A DNA stretch of 64,000 bases, from the NCBI RefSeq assembly GCF_014764305.1, contig NZ_CP061703.1, positions 1,890,800 through 1,954,799 of the forward strand, written 5' to 3'. This DNA comes from Mesoflavibacter profundi. GTDB lineage: Bacteria; Bacteroidota; Bacteroidia; Flavobacteriales; Flavobacteriaceae. Below the pieces are notes generated by a model, which made no database searches, was not told where the DNA came from, and was given only the letters and a program-made list of their open reading frames with translations. Below are positions 49,593-59,258 of the stretch, one piece after another. Each line of letters starts with the position of its first letter. Positions within the stretch are counted from its first letter, which is position 1. A program made the position numbers and the translations under genes.

Positions 49593-50384
49593 ATGAAAAT
49601 TTTAAAAATAGTAACCATAATTACAGTTTTATTTACTACTGTATTGTCTGCACAAGAACAATTAAATAATTATAAATATGTAATTGTAAAAGAGCAGTAT
49701 GATTTTCAAAAAGAACCAAACCAGTATAGACTAAATGGTTTGACAAAATTCTTATTAGAAAAACAAAATTTTAAAGTACTTATGGAAAACGAAACACTGC
49801 CAGAAGATGCTGTAAAAGACAATTGTTTGGTTTTAAGAACAAGTGTGATAGACGAGTCTGGTATGTTTAAAACAAAACTAAAGTTTCAATTTAAAGACTG
49901 TTACGGAAAAGAAGTTTACACAACTGATATTGGAGAATCCAGAGAAAAAAAATATATAGTTGCATTTAACGAAGCTGTTAGAAATGCTTTAAATAGTCTG
50001 TCTAATTTCACACATAAATACGAAGCAAAAGAAAACAATGAAGCAGAAGTTGTTGTTACTACAGTACCTAAAGTAAAACAAGAACCAATAAAAGACACTG
50101 TTGATAAATCTGATGCAGAAGATACAAAGACTAAATCTCCAGTTAACAACACCAAAAATAATATTGAAAACAACACATTAATAGCCGAAGCTTTTGGAGT
50201 TATAAATTATAATTTAAAGAACAGTAATGGTCAAACCGTTTACACTATTTTATATTCAGGTAAAGAGGATTTGTATATTGTAAAGGGTAAAGATGCTGTG
50301 CTTTATAAGATTAATAACAATTGGGTAATTGCTACACAAGTAAATGGTAAATTAGAGCTAGAACCTATAGCTATTAAATTTTAA
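49593..50384 (+). CDS. Secreted protein of unknown function
   Basis: A 263-residue exported protein (signal peptide 1-20, ending TVLSAQ). The mature part has a conserved-looking beta-rich N-terminal domain (NYKYVIVKEQYDFQKEPNQ, LKFQFKDCYGKEVYTTDIG), an acidic, Lys/Asp-rich linker near 150-190, and a second small beta domain ending QVNGKLELEPIAIKF. No family is recognised. It abuts the convergent rarA gene: the two stop codons are adjacent (50384/50385). Confidence 0.75.
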   Translation: MKILKIVTIITVLFTTVLSAQEQLNNYKYVIVKEQYDFQKEPNQYRLNGLTKFLLEKQNFKVLMENETLPEDAVKDNCLVLRTSVIDESGMFKTKLKFQFKDCYGKEVYTTDIGESREKKYIVAFNEAVRNALNSLSNFTHKYEAKENNEAEVVVTTVPKVKQEPIKDTVDKSDAEDTKTKSPVNNTKNNIENNTLIAEAFGVINYNLKNSNGQTVYTILYSGKEDLYIVKGKDAVLYKINNNWVIATQVNGKLELEPIAIKF

Positions 50385-51662
50385 TTAATAGCCGTATTTA
50401 TCTTTCCAACGTTGTTTTAAAAATTCGCGTTGTGCATTTTCTCTAGCGTTATTACCAGGTTGATAAATAGTTGTGTTTACTATCTCTTTTGGTAAAAACT
50501 CTTGCGCTGCAAAATTGTTTGTATAATTGTGGCTGTATTTGTAATCTTCGCCATAACCAATATCTTTCATTAGTTTTGTTGGCGCATTGCGTATGTTAAG
50601 CGGTACACTTAAGTCACCAGTTTGTTTAACTAATTGCTGTGCTGTGTTAATAGCCATATACGCAGCATTACTTTTTGCAGAACATGCTAAATACGTTGCG
50701 CATTGACTAAGTATAATTCTAGACTCTGGATAACCAATGGTAGATACCGCTTGAAACGTACTATTTGCAATAACTAATGCAGTAGGATTTGCATTACCAA
50801 TATCTTCACTAGCTAAAATTAACATACGTCTAGCGATAAATTTCACGTCTTCGCCACCTTCAACCATTCTAGCAAGATAATACACTGCAGCGTTAGGATC
50901 GCTACCACGAATTGATTTTATAAAAGCTGAAACAATATCGTAATGTTGTTCACCAGTTTTATCATATCGTACCGTATTATTTTCAACCTTATCCATAACC
51001 ATCTTATCGGTTATAATAATCTTTTCATTAGTTTCGGCATTTACAATTAATTCAAAAATGTTAAGAAGCTTTCTAGCATCTCCACCAGAAAGACGCAATA
51101 ACGCACTAGTCTCTTTAAGTTTTATGTTTTTTTGAGATAAGATTTCGTCTTTTTCAATAGCACGTTTTAAAAGTGCTTCTAAATCGTTTTTTTCAAAAGC
51201 TTTTAAAATATAAACCTGACAGCGTGACAATAATGCCGAAATGACTTCAAAACTAGGATTTTCGGTAGTTGCACCAATTAATGTAACCCAACCTTTTTCT
51301 ACAGCTTGTAGTAAACTATCTTGTTGAGATTTGCTAAAACGGTGGATTTCATCAATAAATAAAATAGGATTTTTAGCAGTAAATAATCCGCCACTTTCTT
51401 TAGCTTTTTGTATAACATCTCTAACGTCTTTTACACCAGAAGCTATAGCACTTAACTGGTAAAAAGGTCTATTAGATGTATTAGCGATAATATTGGCTAA
51501 GGTTGTTTTTCCAATACCTGGTGGACCCCAAAAAATCATCGATGGGATTAAACCTTGCTGTATATGTTTAGTTAACGTACCATTAGGTCCAACAAGGTGT
51601 TGTTGGCTAATGTAGTCTTCTAGATTTTGAGGACGTAAACGTTCTGCTAGTGGCGTATTCAT
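50385..51662 (-). CDS. rarA: Replication-associated recombination protein RarA/MgsA (AAA ATPase)
   Basis: A 425-residue clamp-loader-like AAA ATPase acting at stalled replication forks. Motifs are the RxRP start (ERLRPQNLEDYISQQHLVG), Walker A WGPPGIGKTTLA, Walker B ILFIDEIHRF, sensor 1 IGATTENPSFEV, and the SRC arginine-finger segment LLSRCQVY. The C-terminal RarA domain follows (GSDPNAAVYYLARMVEGGED, IRNAPTKLMKDIGYG). The convergent neighbour ends at the adjacent base. The region upstream holds dispersed repeat copy B. Confidence 0.97.
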   Translation of the reverse strand: MNTPLAERLRPQNLEDYISQQHLVGPNGTLTKHIQQGLIPSMIFWGPPGIGKTTLANIIANTSNRPFYQLSAIASGVKDVRDVIQKAKESGGLFTAKNPILFIDEIHRFSKSQQDSLLQAVEKGWVTLIGATTENPSFEVISALLSRCQVYILKAFEKNDLEALLKRAIEKDEILSQKNIKLKETSALLRLSGGDARKLLNIFELIVNAETNEKIIITDKMVMDKVENNTVRYDKTGEQHYDIVSAFIKSIRGSDPNAAVYYLARMVEGGEDVKFIARRMLILASEDIGNANPTALVIANSTFQAVSTIGYPESRIILSQCATYLACSAKSNAAYMAINTAQQLVKQTGDLSVPLNIRNAPTKLMKDIGYGEDYKYSHNYTNNFAAQEFLPKEIVNTTIYQPGNNARENAQREFLKQRWKDKYGY

Positions 51663-51727
51663 ATTGTAAAATTAGTATAAATCTTTTAAAACATGACACA
51701 ACTTTTAGTTAAGATAATATTAGTTAT

Positions 51728-51839
51728 GGCGTAACTTTTCTTGCCTTAAAGCAATAAAAGTCGGGTTATCACTACTCAATCTTTTGCAAGCAAAAGGATT
51801 TCAAACAAACCGTTCTATCCCTTACGCTTGTATTTGCTG
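51728..51839 (+). repeat. Dispersed palindromic repeat, copy B
   Basis: Intergenic element upstream of the rhomboid gene, from GGCGTAAC to GTATTTGCT, homologous to copy A at 29541-29641. The hairpin AATCTTTTGC/GCAAAAGGATT (51778-51800) replaces copy A's stem with a different sequence that still pairs, again with one bulged G on the 3' side. The flanks carry 'GTCGGG...TCACTACTC' and 'TCAAACAAACC...ATCCCTTACGC'. Confidence 0.7.
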
Positions 51840-51889
51840 ACAATTTTTCAATCTTTTAAACTTGGATAATTATTTGCTATCTTAATTAC

Positions 51890-52654
51890 ATGAAATCTAA
51901 TCAACAATTTAAATTTAGTCCAGAAGTTATATTATTCCCGTTGGGATTTATAATGTTTTTATGGTTAATTTTTGCAATAGAAATTAGATTTGGTTTAAAC
52001 TTTAATTCCTTTGGTATATTCCCGCAAAAACTAATTGGATTAAGAGGAATAATTTTTAGTCCTTTTATTCATGGAGGAATAGAACACCTTTATCACAATA
52101 CAATTCCTTTATTTATATTATCAGCTTCCTTATTTTATTTCTATAAACCAATAGCTTTCAAAATAATAATTTATGGGATATTATTATCCGGGTTATTTAC
52201 GTGGATTATTGGTAGACCTTCTTATCATATAGGAGCAAGCGGATTAATCTATGTTTTGGCAAGCTTTATTTTTTTTAAAGGTGTTTTTGCAAAGCATTAT
52301 AGATTAATTGCATTATCTCTTTTAGTTGTGTTTTTATATGGAAGTATGGTATGGAATGTTTTACCTATAAAAGATGGCGTATCTTGGGAAGGACATTTAT
52401 CTGGTTTGGTAATTGGGTTTTTATTTGCTCTTTTATTTAAAAAACAAATTGCAAAACCAAAAAAATATAAATGGGAACAACCCGATTATAACGAAGAAGA
52501 AGATGAATTTTTAAAACACTTTGACGAAAATGGTTACTTTATAGAAAGTTTACCAGAAGAGAATAGTATTGACGAAGATTTAGAAATCACATCAAATAAT
52601 ACGTTCTCTACACCAGTAAATTATGTGTTTAAAAAAGATAAAACTGAAGACTAA
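51890..52654 (+). CDS. Rhomboid-family intramembrane serine protease
   Basis: A 254-residue rhomboid with six hydrophobic helices. The catalytic dyad is Ser117 in HIGASGLIY and His169 in WEGHLSG. The family signature GGIEHLYHN, with two His, lies at about 62-70. The C-terminal 70 residues are a charged cytoplasmic tail. It would cleave single-pass membrane proteins; the substrates are unknown. The last 4 bases overlap the 3' end of the convergent rlmB gene. Confidence 0.93.
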   Translation: MKSNQQFKFSPEVILFPLGFIMFLWLIFAIEIRFGLNFNSFGIFPQKLIGLRGIIFSPFIHGGIEHLYHNTIPLFILSASLFYFYKPIAFKIIIYGILLSGLFTWIIGRPSYHIGASGLIYVLASFIFFKGVFAKHYRLIALSLLVVFLYGSMVWNVLPIKDGVSWEGHLSGLVIGFLFALLFKKQIAKPKKYKWEQPDYNEEEDEFLKHFDENGYFIESLPEENSIDEDLEITSNNTFSTPVNYVFKKDKTED

Positions 52655-53385
52655 CGTCTTTGTCTTATTGCTTCATATAAAAATGCACCGCAAGCCACAG
52701 AAACATTAAGAGATTCTATTTCACCTAAAAGCGGTAATTTAGCTTTTTCATCAGCTACTTTTATTACCGATGGATTTATCCCTCTACCTTCAGAACCCAT
52801 AATAATTGCACAAGCACCTTTAAAATCTACATCGTATAATGTATTGGTTGTTTTTTCAGTTGCTGCAATTACTTTTACATCAGATGCTTGTAAAAAAAAC
52901 ACAGCGTCCTTTATATGCGATACTTTGCAAATTGGTACTTTAAATACTGCTCCGGCACTAGTTTTTATAGTGTCTCCATTAACAGGAGCAGATCCTTTGG
53001 ATTGAATTATAATTCCATTTACACCTGTACATTCTGCGGTTCTAATAATTGCACCAAAATTTCTTACATCACTTAATTGGTCCAATAATAAGTATAGTGG
53101 AGTAGTGGTTTTCTCTAACACTTTTTCATGTAAAGATTCCAACTCATAAAATTTAATTGGCGCAATTTGTGCAACAGCACCTTGATGATTATTGTTAGTT
53201 AGTTTATTTAACTTTTCAACAGGTACGTAAGAAGAATTAATTCTATTACTATTAATTAAGCTTTCTAGTTCTTTATATAAATCTCCTTTTAAACCTTTTT
53301 GTAAAAAGACCTTATCTATATTTTTATTAGAATTTATAGCCTCTATAATTGCTCGAATACCAAAAATCTGAGTTGTTTTTTCCAT
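52651..53385 (-). CDS. rlmB: 23S rRNA (guanosine-2'-O-)-methyltransferase RlmB (SpoU family)
   Basis: A 244-residue TrmH/SpoU-class methyltransferase with the trefoil-knot SAM site. The N-terminal L30e-like substrate-binding domain (FGIRAIIEAINSNKNI...) precedes the SPOUT domain: LLDQLSDVRNFGAIIRTAE, CAIIMGSEGRGINPS and LPLLGEIESLNVSVACGAFLYE. In E. coli RlmB modifies G2251. The start codon is followed upstream by the T-run of the SusCD-operon terminator. It is convergent with the rhomboid gene. Confidence 0.94.
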   Translation of the reverse strand: MEKTTQIFGIRAIIEAINSNKNIDKVFLQKGLKGDLYKELESLINSNRINSSYVPVEKLNKLTNNNHQGAVAQIAPIKFYELESLHEKVLEKTTTPLYLLLDQLSDVRNFGAIIRTAECTGVNGIIIQSKGSAPVNGDTIKTSAGAVFKVPICKVSHIKDAVFFLQASDVKVIAATEKTTNTLYDVDFKGACAIIMGSEGRGINPSVIKVADEKAKLPLLGEIESLNVSVACGAFLYEAIRQRR

Positions 53386-53392
53386 GGGATAA

Positions 53393-53429
53393 AGGTAAAA
53401 AAAAAAACAGCCTGATAAATCAGGCTGTT
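53393..53429 (-). terminator. Terminator of the first SusCD operon
   Basis: Stem AACAGCCTGA/TCAGGCTGTT (53406-53429) followed on the minus strand by a long T-run. It lies 25 bases after the stop of the 240-residue lipoprotein and directly before the rlmB start, so rlmB is not simply read through. Confidence 0.9.
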
Positions 53430-53453
53430 ATAAATATATTATTTAGTCTTAAA

Positions 53454-54176
53454 TTAGTTACCTAATGTAAAACCTTCTTGGTATTGCGAACCGTAGTTAC
53501 CAGAAACTTCAACTAATACTGTACCATTACTTGTTAAAGAAACAGTCCCATCTTCTGGATAAGATAATCCATCACCGTAAGAATCTACAACTAAGAATGT
53601 ATAATCTCCATCTTCTAGACAAAATTGTTCTGAAGTAGAAGATACTCCTGCAGCATAAGAGTTTGTTAGTAATAAGCTACCATTAGAATCAAAAATACCC
53701 CATTGTAACTCTTCTGAATAACCATCAAAAGTTATATTTAAGTTTACTAAATTAAATAAACATTGTTCTAATAAACTTAAAGTTATACCATCTCCTAATG
53801 ATAATCCGTTTTGTTCACTTAAATTTAAAACTAAAGTTTTAGCGTTTGCTAAGTCTAAATCTATATCAGTCACAGTTAAAGATAATTTACCTACATTTGA
53901 GTTAGCTGGTATAGTCACAGAAGAACCTAATGTATAACTAGAAGGATCTGCAGTAGAAGCATCAGAAACATTAACATTAAATGTTCTGTCATTTCCTACC
54001 ACGTTAGCTGCATATACCATTACATCAAATGATGAAGTCCCATCAGGAGTAACTTCTAATGTTCTATCAACTTCAAAAGTAACATAGTTAGTGTTTTGCG
54101 GCTCTAATTCTTCCTCACAACTTGTAAGACCTATCAAAGCAACTAATGATAGTAAAAATAGTTTAAAGTTTTTCAT
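53454..54176 (-). CDS. Surface lipoprotein associated with a SusCD pair
   Basis: A 240-residue lipoprotein (lipobox IGLTSCEE, Cys about 20). Residues 28-125 resemble a Calx-beta/DUF4843-like beta domain (NYVTFEVDRTLEVTPDGTSSF, TVTDIDLDL). The C-terminal domain contains CLEDGDYTFLVVDSYGDGLS, a 'DSYGDG' motif found in several Bacteroidetes exported adhesive or calcium-binding modules. It is the third gene of the susC-susD operon and probably a surface-exposed partner of the SusCD complex. The bound ligand is unknown. Confidence 0.8.
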   Translation of the reverse strand: MKNFKLFLLSLVALIGLTSCEEELEPQNTNYVTFEVDRTLEVTPDGTSSFDVMVYAANVVGNDRTFNVNVSDASTADPSSYTLGSSVTIPANSNVGKLSLTVTDIDLDLANAKTLVLNLSEQNGLSLGDGITLSLLEQCLFNLVNLNITFDGYSEELQWGIFDSNGSLLLTNSYAAGVSSTSEQFCLEDGDYTFLVVDSYGDGLSYPEDGTVSLTSNGTVLVEVSGNYGSQYQEGFTLGN

Positions 54177-54194
54177 AATTATTTGATTTTTAAA

Positions 54195-54220
54195 AGCACT
54201 ACTACCTTAGTAGTAGTGCT
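54195..54220 (-). promoter_or_regulatory. Intra-operon hairpin between susD and the lipoprotein gene
   Basis: Ten-bp stem AGCACTACTA/TAGTAGTGCT with a 6-nt loop. On the minus strand the following T-run is short (TTTT), so it may be a weak terminator, a processing site or an mRNA 3'-end stabiliser setting lipoprotein levels relative to SusCD. Confidence 0.55.
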
Positions 54221-54229
54221 ATTTACTAT

Positions 54230-55738
54230 TTATTGATTTTGATTACTTAAGAATGGATTATTTTGAATTTCATCTTGAGGGATTTCAAACTGCATTCTTT
54301 CATCATTGTAAGGAATTGGCTCTCCTACAAATGATAAGTGATTTCCACCACGTACTGTAGTAGCTTGATTTCTTTTCATTGCTAAGTAACTTTTACCTTC
54401 ACCCCAAAGCTCTATTCTTGTTTGTAAGTATATCTCATCTCTTAAAGCTTGTCCAGTTAAAGCATCAACATATGCTGAACTAGGTACTCTTAAATCTAAT
54501 AATGCTTTTAAGCTAGTTCTAGCAGCTGCTTCATTAGGAATTCTAGCATTTGCTTCAGCATTTAATAAAAACGCCTCTTCAACTCTCATGTATACATAAT
54601 CAGCAGTAACTGTTTGCGATGCTCCTCCAATTTGGTCTGAAGCAAAAAACTTAAATAATGGCTGTAAGTGTCTTCCGTTTGAAGGATTGTTAAAGAATTG
54701 AGCTTTTCTTACATCGTTATTTGGAATAGCTGCATATAAATCTGAATCGATTACTTTGTAATCACCAGCCCATGCATAACTATAAGACCAAGCATCAACT
54801 TGTCCCCACCATGATACTAAATCTAAACCATTGTTTTCAGTTAGGTCAATTCCCCACATCCAACTATTATTGTTTACATCAGCAAAACCATTAGTAACAT
54901 CTGTGTTAGGTAACATAGTGTGACTAGTAGTATTTATAACATCTTGTGTTAAGTCAGCTACATCTTGCCATCTATCTCCTTTAGCACCAAGTACGTAAGC
55001 TAAAATCATTCTAGCTACATTTTGATCTACTTGGTTTTTTGCAGTTCTATTAAAACCATCTAAAAGAGAAATTGCATCAGTTAAATCAGACTCCATTAAG
55101 TTGTAAACTTCTTCAGCTGAAGACTTAGGTAAGTTTTCAGATAAAGGTTCAGTATATAATGGTAATATAGCTTCATTAGCAACATACTCTTTTTGGAAAT
55201 ACTGAGTTAAGTAAAAATATGAATGAGCTCTTAATGCTTTAGCTTGACCCATAGAGTATTTATTAGCATCTAATTCTGGTACAGCGTCATTACCTCCTAA
55301 TGACTCAATAACGTTATTAGCAGAACGTACAATTCTATAATAATATCTCCAAACCATTCTGTTTCTACCTCTTGTGAAATCTAATGGAGCTTGGAATTCT
55401 GTAATATCAGCTCTATACCATCCATATGTACTTACGCTTAATGCCATATCACCGCATAACATGTCACCGTAAATATCATAACCTTTTTGACCAAAATCAT
55501 CATGGTTTAAGTCTGTTCCTCCTGATCCAGTTTGAATCATTTGTGCATAAATACCATTTACTGATGCAGCTGGTATATCAGTATTAGTTAATGCTGCCTG
55601 CTCCACTTGAGCAGAAGTAAATGAAGCTGTTGGTTGGCTTTCACCAGCAACACCAGAGTTATCTAAAAACTCTTCGCTACAGCTTGACGATAATCCTATA
55701 ATAGCTATCGCTAAAGCTTTTGTTAATAAATTTTTCAT
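54230..55738 (-). CDS. SusD/RagB-family outer-membrane lipoprotein
   Basis: A 502-residue SusD-type ligand-binding lipoprotein (lipobox LSSSCSEE) started at the ATG at 55738; a TTG two codons upstream is also in frame but less likely. TPR-like SusD helices are recognisable (MVWRYYYRIVRSANNVIESLG, KALRAHSYFYLTQYF, SAEEVYNLMESDLTDAI) and the C-terminal SusD segment ends TRIELWGEGKSYLAMKRN and IPQDEIQNNP. It partners the SusC gene directly upstream. No glycan-degrading enzyme is encoded nearby, so the ligand could be peptide, glycan or other. Confidence 0.92.
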   Translation of the reverse strand: MKNLLTKALAIAIIGLSSSCSEEFLDNSGVAGESQPTASFTSAQVEQAALTNTDIPAASVNGIYAQMIQTGSGGTDLNHDDFGQKGYDIYGDMLCGDMALSVSTYGWYRADITEFQAPLDFTRGRNRMVWRYYYRIVRSANNVIESLGGNDAVPELDANKYSMGQAKALRAHSYFYLTQYFQKEYVANEAILPLYTEPLSENLPKSSAEEVYNLMESDLTDAISLLDGFNRTAKNQVDQNVARMILAYVLGAKGDRWQDVADLTQDVINTTSHTMLPNTDVTNGFADVNNNSWMWGIDLTENNGLDLVSWWGQVDAWSYSYAWAGDYKVIDSDLYAAIPNNDVRKAQFFNNPSNGRHLQPLFKFFASDQIGGASQTVTADYVYMRVEEAFLLNAEANARIPNEAAARTSLKALLDLRVPSSAYVDALTGQALRDEIYLQTRIELWGEGKSYLAMKRNQATTVRGGNHLSFVGEPIPYNDERMQFEIPQDEIQNNPFLSNQNQ

Positions 55739-55758
55739 ATTCAATATTTTTTTTTTAA

Positions 55759-58700
55759 TTAAAATTTAATTCTAGCACCTAAAGTTATTGTAGTTGCAGG
55801 TGCATAGATTTGTCTACCAGAGTTACCATTTTCTCTAATAGATGGATTAAAACCTTCTCTTTTTGTTTTAATCATTAAGTTATCTCCAGATACCCATAAA
55901 TTTAATGCATCAATACCTGATTTAGATATTAATTTATTAGGTACTGTATAACCTAATCTAGCATTATTTAATGCTATATAATCCGTGCTTATGATAAATC
56001 TTGATGAAGTAGAAGTACTATTAGTAATAGCATTATCTGATAATAATGGTACGTCTGTAATATCACCTGGTTGTTGCCATCTGTTTAAAATATCTGAATG
56101 ATAGTTGTTACCTGCAGCACCAAATCTGTCACTCATTAATTCTGCATATTGTGCATCATAAGCATAACCTCCTAAACTATAAGTGAATTGAGTTGAGAAA
56201 TCAAAGTTTTTAAAAGATCCAGTTAATCTGAAAGCTCCTCTTAAATCTGGAATAAAAGATTTATCTAAATATACTTCAGTCGCTTCTGAGTAGTTTTTAG
56301 TAACAGCTTTTTTGATGTTAGCATTTGAAACTTTTTGACTATACTCAAATAATGAGTTAGTACCATTTAAGTTATTACCCATACCATCGTCTATTGATAA
56401 ATCACCTTCACCAGCGTCTAACACACCATTATTGTTAGCATCATCATAATATTGATACCACATTGGAGATCCATCAGCAGGATCTACACCAGCCCATTCT
56501 CTCATATAGAAGTCGTAAATTGAACTACCTACAGAATATGCGTAAACACCTTGAACATCAAGAATTTTTTGCTCACCAGTTGATACATCAATAGGCATTG
56601 CTTTAAACTCATTACTTAATATTTCACCATTAACAGAAACATCTAATTTAAAATCTTCTTTTTGTATTAAGTGAGCTGTTAAGTCAAATTCTAAACCATT
56701 ATATGCTACTTCTCCATCATTAACTAATATTGAAGCAAAACCAGCAGAAGGACCTCTTCTTTGATTGAAGAATAAGTTATCTGTGTTTTTGTTATAATAA
56801 TCTATATTTAAATCTAAGTATTTACCAAAAGAAGACTCTGCACCAAATTGAATCATTTTTGATTCTTCCCAAGTTAAGTCAGGGTTTCCTGGTCTTACTT
56901 CAGGTAATGATAATGCTCCTCCTACAAATTCTCTACTGTAAATTGTGTATCCAGAAACTGTAGAAACACCCTCTTGATCACCTGTTACACCATAAGAACC
57001 TTTTAATTTTAAATAAGATAAGAAACTATCTTGCATGAAGTCTTCTTCACTGATAACCCATGCTCCACCAATAGAACCAAATACACCCCATTTATCATTT
57101 ACAAATCTTGAAGAACCATCTGTTCTTAAAGAACCAGTTAAATAGTATTTACCTTTATAGTTATAATTAACTTGTCCAAAATAAGATTCAATAGCTGATC
57201 CATCTGTAGTTCCAATTGCAGGAGAAGTACTTTCAGCATAGTTGCTTAAGTTGTAAACACCTGGTTGGAATACATTTTGTTTAAATTGTTGAGACACATC
57301 CGATCTTTGCTCATTAGATTCATGAGCAACTAAAGCCTCTAAATTATGATTTCCAAAAGTCTTGTTATATCTTAATAACTGTAAGAAACTTGTATTCCAT
57401 AACTGCGTATCGGTAATAGTTATAGTACCATTTGAGTTTGCTGCAATACCGTAATTGTTATTTCCAACATTGTAAAATCTTTGGAATCTATATTGAGCTC
57501 CGTATCTTATTTCTGCTTTTAAATCTTTAGTTAAAGATATATTAGCCGTGAAATTACCATTTAAAGCGTGGTTATCTCCTCCATTAAAATCTAATAATGC
57601 AGACCCAACAGGGTTAAGTAAGTTAGCATTTGGTCTAGCTCTGTCAAATTCACCTAAAGATGGATCTATAACACCATCACCATTTAAATCACCTGTAGGA
57701 GATCCATAATCAAATTGATTACCTCCGTATATAGGGTCAGCAATTAAAGTACCTGAATTAGGGAATCTAGCATATACAGGATATATAGGAGCCATCTTAT
57801 CTGCAAATTCAAATAAGTTTTCAGAACCGTTAGTTTGACCATTGTTTGTGCTTTCTGAATATGCATAGTTTACATTAGCACCTACTTTTAACCAATCTTT
57901 TATATCTGTACTTAAATTAATTAATCCAGTATATCTTTTGTAATCAGAATTAATTATATATCCTTCATCATTTAAGTATCCTAAAGATACGTAGTATCTA
58001 GATTTGTCACTACCTCCACCTAATCTAATGTTTGCTTCAGTTCTAATACCAGTACCAAATGCTTCATCAGCAAAAGATTCTGGAGTGAATAATCTGTTTA
58101 CACCAGGTCTTACGGTTCTTGTTACAGGGTCTATTAATTCTCCACCTGTAGAAACATCCCACATATTATAACCGTCTCCAATACCATTGTTACCTAATAA
58201 TGTAGTGTTTGCAAAACCTACTGGATCAGGATTTCCAGTTACAACACCTCTGTTGTATAATCCTTCCCATACTAATCCTATGTATTGCTCAGGAGAAGAT
58301 ATAACATTGTATCTTGGAATTATTTGATCGTTTATACCTGTTTTTAAATCTACTTCAATGTAAGACTTATCTACAGAAGAACCACTCTTAGTTGTAATTA
58401 CTACAACTCCATTTGCACCACGAGATCCATAAATCGCAGTAGCTGTTGCGTCTTTTAATACTGTAGTACTTTTGATATCAGAAGGGTTAATTGTATTTAG
58501 TGCAAATGTACCTGATAATGGAACACCATCTACTACATATAACGGGTCTCTATTCCCATTTGGAGATCCATAACCTCTTACACGAATTGTACCAACCGTA
58601 CCTGGTTGTCCAGAAGTATTAATAACAGTAACACCTGCTACCTCTCCTGCTAAAGCTTGTGTAACGTTGGCAAATGATTTTGCTTCTAAAACGTCACTTT

Positions 58701-59073
58701 TTACCACTTTAGCGGTACCAGCGTAAGCTCTTTCAGTTGTTGTACCATAACCTACGACAATTACTTCATCTAAAGTATTATCTGGTTCTAAAGTTACATT
58801 AATTGAGTTAGAGGCTCCAACTGTGATATCTTTAGTAGCATAACCTACGTAACTGAAAGATAAAACATCGCCTGTAGATACGCTAATAGTATAGTTACCA
58901 TCAAAATCAGTTGATGTACCATTAGATGTACCTTTGACAGAAACAGTTGCTGATGGTAATGGTAATCCATTATCATCTGAAACAACACCTGAAACTGTTT
59001 TTTCTTGCGCAAATGATATTTGCACAACAAACGCTAGTAATAGCGTTAAAATTCCACTAAACTTTGTTTTCAT
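55759..59073 (-). CDS. SusC/RagA-family TonB-dependent outer-membrane transporter (unit 1)
   Basis: A 1104-residue TonB-linked porin. The signal peptide ends QISFAQ. The carboxypeptidase-D regulatory-like domain (KTVSGVVSDDNGLPLPSATVSV, then SFSYVGYAT) covers about 24-105. The plug starts DEVIVVGYGT, with VRGYGSPNGNRDPLYVVDG, and the 22-strand barrel ends ATTITLGARIKF. It forms the transport channel whose lid is the SusD lipoprotein downstream. Its N-terminal 105 residues and 5' leader are near-copies of those of unit 2, indicating tandem duplication or gene conversion. Confidence 0.94.
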   Translation of the reverse strand: MKTKFSGILTLLLAFVVQISFAQEKTVSGVVSDDNGLPLPSATVSVKGTSNGTSTDFDGNYTISVSTGDVLSFSYVGYATKDITVGASNSINVTLEPDNTLDEVIVVGYGTTTERAYAGTAKVVKSDVLEAKSFANVTQALAGEVAGVTVINTSGQPGTVGTIRVRGYGSPNGNRDPLYVVDGVPLSGTFALNTINPSDIKSTTVLKDATATAIYGSRGANGVVVITTKSGSSVDKSYIEVDLKTGINDQIIPRYNVISSPEQYIGLVWEGLYNRGVVTGNPDPVGFANTTLLGNNGIGDGYNMWDVSTGGELIDPVTRTVRPGVNRLFTPESFADEAFGTGIRTEANIRLGGGSDKSRYYVSLGYLNDEGYIINSDYKRYTGLINLSTDIKDWLKVGANVNYAYSESTNNGQTNGSENLFEFADKMAPIYPVYARFPNSGTLIADPIYGGNQFDYGSPTGDLNGDGVIDPSLGEFDRARPNANLLNPVGSALLDFNGGDNHALNGNFTANISLTKDLKAEIRYGAQYRFQRFYNVGNNNYGIAANSNGTITITDTQLWNTSFLQLLRYNKTFGNHNLEALVAHESNEQRSDVSQQFKQNVFQPGVYNLSNYAESTSPAIGTTDGSAIESYFGQVNYNYKGKYYLTGSLRTDGSSRFVNDKWGVFGSIGGAWVISEEDFMQDSFLSYLKLKGSYGVTGDQEGVSTVSGYTIYSREFVGGALSLPEVRPGNPDLTWEESKMIQFGAESSFGKYLDLNIDYYNKNTDNLFFNQRRGPSAGFASILVNDGEVAYNGLEFDLTAHLIQKEDFKLDVSVNGEILSNEFKAMPIDVSTGEQKILDVQGVYAYSVGSSIYDFYMREWAGVDPADGSPMWYQYYDDANNNGVLDAGEGDLSIDDGMGNNLNGTNSLFEYSQKVSNANIKKAVTKNYSEATEVYLDKSFIPDLRGAFRLTGSFKNFDFSTQFTYSLGGYAYDAQYAELMSDRFGAAGNNYHSDILNRWQQPGDITDVPLLSDNAITNSTSTSSRFIISTDYIALNNARLGYTVPNKLISKSGIDALNLWVSGDNLMIKTKREGFNPSIRENGNSGRQIYAPATTITLGARIKF

Positions 59074-59123
59074 TTTATAATTTATTTGAATTAGTCTATG
59101 CCAAAAATCATAATAAAATCTTA
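59074..59123 (-). promoter_or_regulatory. Conserved leader and promoter of SusC unit 1
   Basis: Shared with unit 2: ATTTATTTGAATTAGTC, GCCAAAAAT and ATAATAAAA blocks. Read on the minus strand, GATTTTTG at 59102-59109 is one mismatch from TAnnTTTG, and a GTTG about 20 bases upstream could serve as the -33 element. Confidence 0.5.
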
Positions 59124-59206
59124 ATATAACAACTTTTTTTTCCTAAAAATGTAATTCTTCTTAAAAATAATTAAATCGCATCTGTATAGTTTTATACTTT
59201 AATAAA

Positions 59207-59237
59207 TAAAAAAAGCCTCAAAATATTGAGGCTTTTT
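59207..59237 (-). terminator. Terminator of the second SusCD unit
   Basis: AAAAAGCCTCAA/TTGAGGCTTTTT stem, with a T-run on the minus strand, 22 bases after the SusD stop. It separates the two SusCD units. Confidence 0.88.
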
Positions 59238-59258
59238 AAAGTTATTTTTTTGGGGATA